This document shows, one piece after another, positions 22,491 through 33,114 of a stretch of DNA of 64,000 bases. The DNA comes from Gerris lacustris. Taxonomy: Eukaryota; Arthropoda; Insecta; Hemiptera; Gerridae. Under the pieces are notes generated by a model. The model had not been told where the DNA came from. It did not search any database and worked only from the letters and a program-made list of their open reading frames with translations. How positions within the stretch are numbered: the first letter of the stretch is position 1; the number at the start of each line of letters is the position of its first letter. Position numbers and translations under genes: made by a program. The stretch spans positions 64,897,228 through 64,961,227 of the forward strand of contig OX578283.1 of assembly GCA_951217055.1 (NCBI GenBank), read 5' to 3'.

Positions 22491-23299
22491 AATTTTTTAA
22501 TATAAATCTCTTGAAATGGAAAATATTAGTAATATTTTTATAAAAGAGACAGATATTGCATATTTTCTTTATTTTTTTTGCAGATCAAGTACTTTGGTAG
22601 TTATTTTTTTAAAAATAAACATCTGCCTGAGGGTGTGTTTTTGAAGGGAAACTTAAAATTTTATTCTTTTTTTTGCTCCTTCTCTTAGACCATTTTAAGA
22701 AGAAGAAAAAAATTATATTACGCTCTGTTTTGTAAAGATTTTTTTTTTTTAGTTGAGAGGTGGGAGGAGGGGGGGGGGGGGTAATGTCTTAAAGGGTATT
22801 TTTGTGTTTAGATCTCGGGACCCTTGAAGACTCGCATTCCAAACTTGAATACCTTAGTCTCAATACTTTCCTGTTTCCTAGGACAAAGTTTTTTTCCTAG
22901 ATTTTCTTTTATAGTTTTTCTCAGTTTCTTAAAATACTTTTTTTCCCTTTCCTTTAACCAAAAAAACTTAAAAGAATTTTACTTAAATGAAACTCTAAAA
23001 TTTACTTAATAGTTATTTCAAAATGAAAAAAAAAAAAAATCTTTTGTGTATGATAATTTAGTTTTTTTATTTTTTTTTATTTTTGTTTGTTCTATTTCTT
23101 CTCTAATTTCATTATTGTAATTTCTATTTAGGCTAATTACATTTTCTTTCTTTATAAAGTGTATTGTATTGTAACTTTTATCAAGTTTTATTAATTTTAT
23201 ATAGCAGAATAAAAAATAAAAATATATATTTACTATTTAAATATAGTATAATAGTTTTTTCATTAAAATAACTTTACGTGGTTTCTTTTTTTGTCCCTT
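22491..23299. other. low-complexity AT-rich spacer with G-run
   Basis: About 800 bp with poly(T), poly(A) and a G-run at 22768-22782. The 61-residue frame at 22824-23009 is Phe/Leu/Ser-rich and lacks support. Confidence 0.45.
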
Positions 23300-23840
23300 T
23301 TTTTACTTTCTCTTATAAAGAGAAAGTATTGTGATGACGCGAAAATTCAATTTTGTGATTTTGATGGATTTACACGTTTTAAGGTCCCCCTTTGTCGACG
23401 AGGGCCTGTAAGTGTAAGTACCTGTAAGTACAACGTTAACTGACGTACGTATTTTAATTATTGTGTTTTCAGCCCTCATGCCACGTTTTGAGGTCCCCAA
23501 GTTCAAAAAAGTGGATTTAAAAAAATGTCTGTCTGTCGTCTGTGCAGACGACATACATGTTTAAAAAAATCATACTAAAACTGTGAAAAAAAGTGAAAAA
23601 AAAAAATATTTCTCGGAAACGGTTCCAACGATTTTAATTAAAAAATTCTAAAATGTAGTCTATTTAAATACGAATCTAACGATATAAGTCGTTGTCCCGG
23701 GAAATATCTAGAGAGAGCCCTCATAAATTTTGATGAAATGTTCAATAATAATTAAATGTACATACGAAAAAAAAACTGGGCTATGTAATTATGAGAAAGT
23801 TTGTCTAAGTTGTCTCAGACCGATTTTTATAACTTGTTTA
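23300..23840 (-). repeat. RepD repeat, copy 2, with an intron-like insertion
   Basis: The terminal hairpin TTTCTCTTATAAAGAGAAA (23308-23326) and the CCGATTTTTATAAC end are recognisable. The copy is interrupted at the CACGTTTTGAGGTCCCC motif by a 92-bp segment (23390-23481) flanked by a 17-bp duplication. The tRNA-like B-box seen in the other copies is not preserved here. Confidence 0.7.
23373..23498 (+). mobile_element. 92-bp intron-like insertion with 17-bp flanking duplication
   Basis: CACGTTTTAAGGTCCCC (23373-23389) and CACGTTTTGAGGTCCCC (23482-23498) flank the insert; uninterrupted RepD copies have this motif once. The insert contains GTAAGT at its left and a T-rich tract ending TTTTCAG (23466-23472), resembling an intron from donor to acceptor. 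The same core recurs at 24821-24890. Confidence 0.5.
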
Positions 23841-23889
23841 GGGTGAAGTTAATTTTAGCATAGAATATGCTTTTATTAATAACACCGTA

Positions 23890-24800
23890 AAACAAATAAG
23901 ATAGGCCCTGTTGAGTAGTGGCCATAGGACAAGGTTGCTGGAAGCTTATTGCTGGTAACTTAGAGCCTGTGGCTTGGGTATGATGGGGCAAGGGCCTGGC
24001 AGTGGCGTATCCAGGGGAGGGCACAGGGGGCACGTACTAAAGGGACCCAAGTAATAGAGAAAAAAAAGTAATTGAATAAAAAAAAAAAAAAATACCGCCG
24101 TATTTTTTTTTTTAATAGATATTTTTTACATTCACCTCGTATTCAATTTCACCTGAGTAATGCATAAAAACGCTGTTTTGAGAGAGTCATATTTTCAACA
24201 TTTTCCGGGGGAGGGCCCCCGGACCCCCCTGCCATAAATCCCCCCCAATAATTAACTGCAGACGACGCCCATGACTTACAGTAAGATATTGCACTGCAGT
24301 AAGCATCACCATACACATTTTCTAACGAATACGTTTTTAAAACAGTTGTTGTTACTTGATTTTTTTTCTTTATTAGGTGTAATCTTTTTTTTTTTTTTTG
24401 GGGGGGGGGGGGGCAGCTGCTTTGTTGAATAAGTAGTTCCCTTTTCTTGTTACCACTACGAATACCCCCCCCCCCCCCCCCCCCCAATCCCCAGACTTAG
24501 CAGCTGGATACACCACTGGGGCCTGGTATAAGGAGCCTTGGGCCGCTTGCCTGGAGAAGTAAGTACCTGTAAACCGCGAACGGATGGACAACCACAAATA
24601 GTATATCCTTATGACATGATATCTGTGCAAACGAGCAGAACTGGCCCGTTAAGGCGTGAACGTGGGACAAGGGGCCTGTTGCTGGGAACCTATGGTTGGT
24701 AACTGAGAGACTGGGGCAAGGGACAAGGACCTATAGGCCATAATTTGGGGCCTAAGGCATGGCACTTATAGGCCTAAACCTTGGGCAATGGGACTGTCTA
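23890..24800 (+). repeat. GGGCCTGG-rich degenerate minisatellite, split by a hAT element
   Basis: Irregular GGCCT(G/A)GGGC-like motifs occur at 23905-23999 and 24519-24800. A related stretch lies at 52881-53040. The GC content is far above that of the surroundings. No stable unit length could be fixed by eye. Confidence 0.6.
24000..24518 (+). mobile_element. non-autonomous hAT element (Zaphod-like termini)
   Basis: The left terminus CAGTGGCGTATCCAG is matched by the inverted right terminus, which reads CAGTGGTGTATCCAG on the minus strand. GGGCCTGG lies at 23992-23999 and again at 24519-24526, a perfect 8-bp duplication as expected for hAT elements. The 519-bp interior holds a GGGGGAGGGCCCCCGG stretch, a G-run near 24401 and a C-run near 24466. 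The two minus-strand frames inside (24149-24487, 24373-24630) are low-complexity and do not resemble a transposase. Confidence 0.85.
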
Positions 24801-24820
24801 GGGCGACTGTGCAGGCTGCA

Positions 24821-24890
24821 AGTGTAAGTACCTGTACAACGTTAACTGACGTACGTATTTTAATTGTTGTTTTTTCAGCCCTCATGCCAC
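24821..24890 (+). repeat. intron-like segment, second copy
   Basis: AAGTGTAAGTACCTGTACAA, then GTTAACTGACGTACGTATTT, then a T-rich tract ending TTTTTTCAG and CCCTCATGCCAC. It matches 23411-23484 apart from a 4-bp AGTA difference and scattered changes. A further AAGTAAGTACCTGTA occurs at 24558. No duplication was found around this copy. Confidence 0.6.
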
Positions 24891-24965
24891 TTTTTAAACT
24901 TTATTTAACATCAAAAACCATATTGTTGGTTTTTCTTTTATATTATATAAGACCATCCACTATGG

Positions 24966-25533
<568 letters not shown>

Positions 25534-26053
25534 AAACCTTTTTGTATGGCTTGTTTAGGCCAAATCTGACACCGTTTTCCTCTGTGACTTTTTTTAGTTT
25601 TGGGGCGTTTTTTTTTTTATTTGAACCCTAAAATTTTGACGCGTCAGACTAGAAAATCGGAAAAAGTTCTGCGTCAGACTAGAAAATCAGAAAAAGTTCT
25701 AAGTCAGGCAATATTAAAATGTTGATTTATAGGGTTCAAATAATGTATCTTGAGAAAATCAGCCAGTTATTAATTAATGATATTAATTTATTTTAATTAA
25801 TAATAATGGATATTAATTAATATGAACTAATATTAATTAATGATTAATAACCAGCTGATTTTCTCAAGATACATTATTTGAACCCTATAAATCAACATTT
25901 TAATATTGTCTGACTCAGAACTTTTTCCGATTTTCAAGTCAGACGCGTCAAAATTTTAGGGTTCAAATAAAAAATAAAACGCCCCAAAACTAAAAAAAGT
26001 CACAGAGGAAAACGGTGTCAGACTTTGTCTAAACAAGCCATACAAAAAGGTTT
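25534..26053. mobile_element. 520-bp foldback element with ~240-bp arms
   Basis: The left end AAACCTTTTTGTATGGCTTG is answered by the right end CAAGCCATACAAAAAGGTTT. Pairing continues almost to the centre near 25794, which is pure TTAAT-type sequence. The left arm carries a 30-bp direct duplication (CGTCAGACTAGAAAATC at about 25641 and 25671) that the right arm lacks. No coding region is present. Confidence 0.85.
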
Positions 26054-26510
26054 GGAAAGAGTATGTATAAGTTACTTTCTTACTACTTTCTTTAATTTTG
26101 TATAGTTAATGATTCAAGGACGCTTTCATTGTTAAATCACGCAGGCCTTAACTACTATCCTTGTATGAATTAATTAATACAATGTGTACCATTTTCTGTA
26201 AATTACCCAAGAGATGCAGCACCTGTTCATTGTTTTATATTTGAATATGTGAATACCTAGTTTTGCGTTGTCTTAGACATAATAAACGTTTATAAAGGAA
26301 GGCAACCAATATAATAGGGTTCTATTGTGTAATAAGCGTCTGTAATAATATTAAGGTACAAACTTTAATATTCTGGAGTTCGATTGAGTGACACACTACT
26401 AGTGACAAAACTGTTTCATATATCACTAGTGTCTTGATTTTCATTTTATGTAAATAAGTTATACATGTTAAATAGAATAGAATGGTGAAAGTAATTATAA
26501 AGCCAAGTCT
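26054..26510. other. spacer, nothing recognised
   Basis: About 450 bp of AT-rich sequence. A short inverted pair ACTAGTGA/TCACTAGT lies near 26398-26430. Confidence 0.45.
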
Positions 26511-26514
26511 TTGG

Positions 26515-26600
26515 TCTCTGGTAGCTATTTGCTATTATTCTTGCTCTGGAAGCAGGAGATCCGGGTTTGATTCCAACTCCGGTAAGAGGCTGCACACGCA
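26515..26600 (+). ncRNA. tRNA-like segment (possible SINE head)
   Basis: TGGTAGCTATTTGCT (A-box-like, 26519) is followed about 50 bp later by GGGTTTGATTCC (B-box-like, 26571). The spacing fits a Pol III internal promoter. The acceptor arms do not pair, so it is not a working tRNA gene. Confidence 0.4.
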
Positions 26601-26689
26601 CTGTGTTCACGCAGCATCCCCGTATAAATAATGAGAGATGTAATTTAATAACTAACCGTCATTACACTAAAATTTTTAAGCATCGTATA

Positions 26690-27047
26690 TTTAACAGTGT
26701 TATTTTATAATTTAAATTTAATGAAAAGCGTAAGAAACTTCGACACCACACGTATTTTTAAAGTGAAACTTCTTTAGCCGCGGCAGATTATAAATTTTCT
26801 TGGATGAAATTGGCATTGGGAAACAAAGTTCGCGTTTCGAGACTCGTCCAAGTGAAACATTTTTGATGTGAAATTAACGAAATTGCAAGTTTTTGTTTTA
26901 AGACGCGCCTGTGGTAGATATTTTAATCGACTGCTGACTTGGGCCGGCAGTTGATTTACATGTAAAAAAATGTTCCTTCTAGACGAGTCTCGAACGCCCG
27001 ATCCCTGAAAGAAGAGTCTAACTTGCTAACCACTACACCACGGGAGT
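26690..27047 (-). mobile_element. tRNA-derived SINE
   Basis: On the minus strand, from 27047, the head reads ACTCCCGTGGTGTAGTGGTT, a strong A box (TGGTGTAGTGGTTAGC). The B box GTTCGAGACTC follows at about 26994-26984. The 3' end of the tRNA-like part does not pair with its 5' end, so this is a tRNA-derived repeat rather than a tRNA gene. The D-loop sequence resembles Val/Glu-type tRNAs. The body runs to about 26760, and the 26687-26760 part matches a repeat at 20067. Confidence 0.65.
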
Positions 27048-27127
27048 AATTAATTTATTCTGTACTCAGAATTGGTATATAAGGGTATTATAATATACAT
27101 TTAACAATTAATATATGTTGTTTTCAT

Positions 27128-27810
27128 GTTAGCGAATTTTCGAAAAAAAACAAGCTATTGTAATGGCTTCAAAATGTTTGTAATGTGAAGTTTTGAAAAT
27201 TTTCTCCATGGAAATCCGTTTTAGACCATTCTTAATCGATTCCTGTATTTAACAATTTTTTATGTATATACCTATGTATGTATATAATATATACAAACAT
27301 ATATACATACATACATACATATATATTATGTATATATGTATGTACGAGTATGTATATATGTATGTATCACTCCAGACGATATCTCAAGCTAGGATGCACT
27401 TAAAATAATCCACCAAATTTTAAAATGTCAAATATATCAAAAGAAAGGATGAGATCGTTGGCTAGCATTTTTGGAGTTCATTTAGGGATCAAATTTTGAC
27501 AATTTAGGGTCAAAAATAGCATAAAAACGTGATGTTTCCATTTTACCCCCTCTTATATGAAAATATGATAAAATGTACATAACAACAATTATACTGTACT
27601 CTTAAAGAGCTTCCCAACGACATGCATCTCGAAGGGCAACTACTATTTTGACTTTCGTACCCCGTACCCCTGTTTAACTTTTCTTTTTTTTCTTTTTTTT
27701 TCACCTATCCAAATTCTGAAGCTAAATTTTTCTATATTCTCATAAGGCAATAATACGCCGATTTCTTTAAAAATTCGCTCATTAAGTCATGGTGCATGAC
27801 TGGTTTTTAT
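27128..27810 (+). repeat. RepL repeat, copy 2
   Basis: It matches 2457-2868 and ends GTCATGGTGCATGACTGG. It holds a (CATA)n/(TATG)n palindromic stretch at 27265-27370. A segment at 27541-27680 is related to the 317-bp tandem unit near 14254 (TACATAACAACAATTA, CGTACCCCTG). Confidence 0.7.
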
Positions 27811-28455
27811 TTTTACTACGTTTTTATTAGCTTGCTTTCTTGTTTGTTTGTTTGTTTGTCCGGTACAAATCTGGCAATCGATTTCTAACTAACTTCTCGA
27901 ATAGTTAGAAATTTGAAACTTTTAGCATAGCTCAGAACTCGATGACAATGCATTATTTTAATCCTTTTAGCCATCTTTCAGCAGAATTTAATTGGTTTTC
28001 AGCAACATTGCTGTACGGAAAGTTAGTTCGGAAACAATTAGCAAGTTATTTTATTTGTTGTGCCATATCCCATATTTACGCAATCTTCATTTTGACGGGT
28101 CTCAAATTTTTGATAGATAAACATTGAATGACAGCAAAAACAGGAAATATCGATTATATCATTTATATTAGGTATTTCAAATATATCGATGGCACGGTTT
28201 AGATTTGGTGTTGGGGAGATACGTTGTACAAAGATTTGTCCTTTTATAGGTTTAAGATTAGCTCTTTAGATGGTTGTCATTTATCTGAAGTAAATAAATT
28301 CGGAACTTTTTTTTTTTTTTCACTAACATTATATATTATGTAACAATAACAATTGTATTATTATTATTATTATTATATTATCAAGATTACATACGATTCA
28401 ACAGAAAATTTAAAAACGTAGTATATAAAAAGTCCTTTTTATCTTGAAATTATTC
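27811..28455 (+). mobile_element. RepB element, full-length copy
   Basis: It starts TTTTACTACGTTTTTATTAG and ends AAAAACGTAGTATATAAAAAG then CTTGAAATTATT. An (ATT)n expansion of about 5 units near 28359-28377 is specific to this copy. It abuts RepL. Confidence 0.8.
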
Positions 28456-29192
28456 ATCATTATTCGCTAAAAATTTATAATAAATAAATTATTAATGGAA
28501 ATTATGTTTCTTTGAGAAGTTATCTAAATGTGGGGGCATTGTAAACTCTTGTTTACTATATTTATTTAAATAAAGTAAACGTAAAATTTTATAAAGTATT
28601 TATTTTAATAGATATAAATATAATATGCATTACTTAAATAAGGGTTATTGTGCTATTTCATACACAAATTTCATATGTTTATTCGGTTTCTAGAACTTAA
28701 GTTTCACTTCTAATGCATGAGAGTCTCACAAATATTTTTTTTAAATTTTTTTTTTTTTATTTGTTAAATTAAATATGGTGTAAATATCATAAAATTTCGG
28801 TCGAAACTACTAATTTCGCTGTATATTATATAGTGGTAGTTAACCTTTACAAGGTTGTAAATTGGCTTGTTGATATAATATTATGACAAAGCAATTATAA
28901 ATGTAAAAGTGTCATCGGAAAATGCTTGAGTTGAAGAAGATCTTGTGGAGTATAATATTTTTGCTGAAGAGAATAAACGTCGGATTAATTAACTTAATGA
29001 TTACTGGTTCTTCTTTTAGAAGATCATCAATGATCTAGTTATAGACCTTGGTAAGGTCTACTTAACACTTGATGCACAAGTCTCTCAGCAGCAGATTTAT
29101 CCCACGCTTCGATGTTAATTAGTCCCTCATAGCCGCCCCCCGTCTTCCCCCCTTCTCTTGTTCCTTAAGACCTGGTCGGATCAAAGTCTCAC
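28456..29192. other. AT-rich spacer, nothing recognised
   Basis: About 735 bp. It would be intronic or downstream if the exon-like frame at 29193-29392 is real. No repeat or frame is supported. Confidence 0.4.
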
Positions 29193-29392
29193 TTTGAAGA
29201 TAAAGATCTCTTTGTGAGAGTACTCATCATCACTCTGGGAGTAGTATAAGCTCCCTTGACTCTCTTCTCCTCTTCATGCCTCAAGAGACGAAAACCAAAA
29301 CCTTTTTCCTGGTCTGCCACAAACACTGATGCCTCTTCAAAAACATACCCCCTACCGACTCTAACCGCCTTTATTTCCTCCTTCCCTTGATC
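29193..29392 (-). CDS. possible internal exon, unknown protein
   Basis: On the minus strand a 200-nt stretch is preceded by TTTCCATTTCACAG (acceptor-like, AG at 29394-29393) and followed by GTGAGA (donor-like, from 29192). It is open throughout for 66 codons plus two bases. The translation begins DQGKEEIKAVRVGRGYVFEE, is rich in charged residues and includes ADQEKGFGFRLLRHEEEKR. The local base composition is clearly less AT-rich than the flanks. I recognise no domain or family. An open stretch of this length can occur by chance at this composition, so the splice signals and composition are the main support. No neighbouring exon was found. Confidence 0.25.
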
Positions 29393-29869
29393 CTGTGAAA
29401 TGGAAATCGACTACTTCTTTCTATAATTTGAATTTCTTATTATGGAAATAAAGAAAGGAAATCTTCACGACGAGTGGTTATTTAAAAGTTTAAGAAAGAA
29501 TAAAATTATCATTGATATCGCTTCGAAAACTTAATAATATTTTTTTACAAATGGATAAATCTCAAAACTTTATTTTCCAGTATTATTCATTCTGTTATAA
29601 ATACAACCGATATGAAATTATAATTATTCCTTAAAAACTGCAATTATTCATGTTTGAAACGGTCTCCGTGAAAAGGGTTTTAATTCATCTAAATCTTTCT
29701 AGAAAGACTCAAAATTTAGTTTTTTATACTTGAAAACTTTGAAGTCTTTTTATTTAGTCTGGATACTTACTATTTAAATTAAAATTTAATCAAAACTATT
29801 TAAATTAAAATGAAATAATGATTTCTCTAAATTTGTTACAAAGGAAAAACTTTATATTTTTGCCTCGTG
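29393..29869. other. AT-rich spacer, nothing recognised
   Basis: About 480 bp. It would be upstream intron for the minus-strand exon candidate. No repeat family is recognised. Confidence 0.4.
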
Positions 29870-30290
29870 TCACTAATATTGTGCTTCCGAGATTACCGAA
29901 AATGACGGGAGCTATGTGCTGTGTGCTCGTTCAAAAAGCAAACAAATCTAAAATAGTCTACCAATTAATGTGGCACATAGCTTCCTTGCTACCTATCACG
30001 TACTTCCTTGATGTTTGCTTTTTCAACCCATTGCTGTCTTATTTGTTTAATTGTTTCCCCCGTTTTTTAATCTGTCAATTTGCTTAATAATTTTGCTACA
30101 CTTTTGCCTCCTTTTTTTTGCATCCGAGCTTTTTGAAGGTAACGGAAGCTATGTGATCTTTTTGAAGAACAAACATTTTGTCTGTCTCCGATTTCATAAA
30201 TTCCAAGGTAGAAATCCGTTTTAGACATCACGGAACGTTTTTGATCCTGTGTCTGTCCGTCGGTCTATAAGTATGTTGTTCAATATTTGT
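29870..30290. repeat. rearranged RepA fragments
   Basis: A 3'-end fragment on the minus strand (GTGCTTCCGAGATTACCG, about 29880-29930) is followed by a 5' part on the plus strand (TGTGGCACATAGCTTCC to CCCCCGTTTTTTAATCTG, 29964-30080). Then comes an inverted 3' part (30118-30290, GTAACGGAAGCTATGTGATC onwards). The arrangement points to insertion followed by rearrangement. Confidence 0.65.
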
Positions 30291-30961
30291 GAACTAACAT
30301 ATCATAAATTCCGAGGATCACAGGATGATCTTAAGGCCTTTAAATTGCGCAAGTATATAGAGGGGGAGTGTCACTTCCAAATGCCGCCTGGAGCACCTCT
30401 GAAGGTCATTTCGTTCACGTTCTGCAAGCATGTGTGCATTACTTTTCAGCCTCGTAATTTACTAAAATGTAGAAGAGTAAACTGACAGTAGGCAGGGACG
30501 AAGAAATTAATGAATAATTTAATTATATTGCGGTATGAAATACCTCACAAAATGCGGAGCGAAGCTTCAAGCTTGAAGGTGAATTGTAATAAAGGAAAAA
30601 AGAGTATTTTCATTCGCCTAACATTCTATGTCAAAAGCTCTTTTGTTGGTGTTTCTTTTTAAGTCCATAAGTGTTAACAGCGGAAGTGTTAAGTTTGCCC
30701 ATAAGGGTACTTGGTCGTCAAGCTCGCAGGGATATTCCTCTCTTCCCTTTTCTTTAATGAGTCCGGTCAAGTCCCTTCTAAGTCGCATCATCCTTGGATT
30801 TCTAGATTCTGCCTATTTCCACTACTTTTTAATATTTACTATGCAGTTATTATTTTTTTTGTAATTCATTCCCTTTTTGCATGGTATTTGCTTATTTTAA
30901 TAGTTAACCTTTTTGTTCCTTATGTTTTTCGATTTTAATTTTTGTTTAAGTTTTATTTCTG
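30291..30961. other. spacer with short unsupported frames
   Basis: About 670 bp. A 78-residue frame (30249-30485) begins in RepA and continues through moderately balanced sequence (QMPPGAPLKVISFTFCKH). I do not recognise it and cannot separate it from chance. A second pair of frames at 30628-30938 is Phe/Leu/Ser-rich. Confidence 0.35.
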
Positions 30962-31607
30962 CTTCCGAGCATACCGAAGGTAATGGAAGCCTTGTGTTCA
31001 CTTTTGAGAACGAAAACATTATATGTCTCACATTGTATGGAATTTTAGGTTGGAAAAAAATCTAACTTCATCTATTTAATGAGACGAACATTGTTTTCAA
31101 ATAAAATTGTTTAGTTAGCAAACAGCGACACCAACATAAAGTGTTAAAGATCGTTAAAACCATTATATTTATTTATCCGTTTCAGACATATCACCTGTTG
31201 GTCTGTGTGTCCGTGAATCCTTGAAACGTGTGACGATAACTTGAGTAAATGTTGACCGATTTTGATTTTACCAATGTGCAAAACGAGTTCGTTGCACAAC
31301 GTTATCCGTCAAAGTGTTCACACGCATCGCTCCCGTAACTTCATATTTAAAATTGGAATTTTAGGTCGGAAAAAAATCTCACTTTATCTATTCAATGAGA
31401 CCAACATTTTTTTGAAATACAATTTTTTAGTAAAACAAACAGCGACTCCGCTATGAAATGTTAAAGATCGCTATAACTATTAATGGTTTTAGGCTATAAA
31501 CAATGTAACAATAAAGTAATATAACGATAATGTTAATGTTAATATAACAATAAAGTACATGATAGGATGCGAGGAAGCTATGTGCCACACTAATTGGCAG
31601 TCTATTT
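30962..31607 (-). repeat. RepA, variant subfamily, with internal duplication
   Basis: Read on the minus strand it runs from GACTGCCAATTAGTGTGGC (31600) to TTACCTTCGGTATGCTCGG (30965). A segment AAAAAAATCT…CTTTAAC-type with CAGCGACACCAAC/CAGCGACTCCGC is present twice (31050-31160, 31370-31470), shared with RepR. It groups with the copy at 4437. Confidence 0.65.
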
Positions 31608-33114
31608 TCCTTTGATTTGGGTAGTTACACATAACATAACGCTAAAATTTGGAATTTTTGTGTTTCATACTTTTGAAGTTTTAACGATTAACAGACAGAC
31701 ACACAATCAAAGGAAATTATAAAACTCCTTCGTTTCGATTACGGATTCTGAAAACAAAAATCAAACTAAAATCTCAATTATATTTGTGCCTCACATAAAT
31801 AAGTTAAGAAGATTAGCTGGAGATAAAGGCAAACAAAATTGGTGCATTAAAACTGTTAGATTGCGTATTTCTTGATTAAGGTTCAGTCGTTTTCTTGAAG
31901 CAGTAATACCTTCTTTTCACATAGAACAAGTTAAAATCCTCCTCTTCTATGTTGTTTACAAAAAGCGCTGTTTATTTTAATAAATAAGCACCGCTAGGAG
32001 ATGCTTCTGTGTTAAAAACTTTTTCGGAAACAAAGGAAAGCAGAGGTAACTTGTTATCGCGGTTGGAAAACTAAATTAGAACTTTTTAGGCGAAGCCCAA
32101 ATCAAGACTTTGGCTTTTTCTGACCCCAAGTTTTCCTTTCGCACCTGTAATTTCCTTCTTGTTTGAAAAAAAAGTAAAAACAGAGGCACAAAGAGAATTA
32201 ATATTTATATTTAATGACTATGATATTTTTTTTTTTAAAAAAAAGATAAAAAAAGAGGAAAATTTAAGGTGGATTTTGTTCCTTAAAAATTAACTTTTAT
32301 TTATTTTATTTTTCTTTTATATTTACGAGGACACAAAAAAAACATTCATACTCTGCCTCACACCAGAATTACAAATATATTTTATAAATAATATAATAGC
32401 TTTCATTTTTTTTTTTTTATTATTATCATGAAGAGTATAATCTTGATTTATCTAATTTATTTATTTTTATTTCTTAAAGGTGTTAAAAAAAAAAAAAATA
32501 TATATATATTTTACTTCATTGTTGATTTATACTTTAATTTGTATGTTACAAAAGAAGTACTGTTTTAATAATTTAGGAGGAAAATGTTCTTGTAAATTAC
32601 TTTTAGGGTATTTTTAGAGACTCATTGGCCCATATGGTAAAATAATAAGCTTATAACTTTATATCCTTTGCTTTTTAAAGGAAGTATGATACTTTGTTAG
32701 CAGAAAGGGCTTACTTCTCCATAAATCCCAATTTTTAAGATCTACCTAGAACCTAGACTGAAATGTAGCAATGCTTATACAAAAAATAAATTCAGACGCT
32801 TAAGTAAATTTTCAGAACATAAAGCAAAGGAGCTTATGCATTTTGTAAATGACAAATTATTCATTAGTTCAACCTAGTGTATTATATCTATCACTTTCTT
32901 CCCTTTACACAGCGAAAATAATAAATTATAAATAAAGCAAGTTGTGTAATAGATTGGGGCTAAGGGGACATCTTTATGGTTGTAGGTGAAATGTGGAATG
33001 AATGTGACTGAGCTTAAGAGGTTAGATATGAGAGGTTAGCTTTTTTTTAGAGGTTAAGAGCACGTGCTGATGTTATGATTTGTTTAAGTTGCTCAGTTAT
33101 ATTACTTATTAAGG
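31608..33114. other. 1.5-kb AT-rich stretch, nothing recognised
   Basis: It is mostly AT-rich with poly(A)/poly(T) runs. There is no sustained frame, no hairpin of note and no match to the repeat families of this window. Confidence 0.45.

Noticed and set aside
26976..27047. Functional tRNA gene on the minus strand
   Set aside because: A and B boxes are good, but the 5' and 3' acceptor strands do not pair and the anticodon arm is poor, so it is scored as a SINE head.
30249..30485. 78-residue frame
   Set aside because: It begins inside an inverted RepA fragment and has no recognised domain; a chance frame is the simplest explanation.
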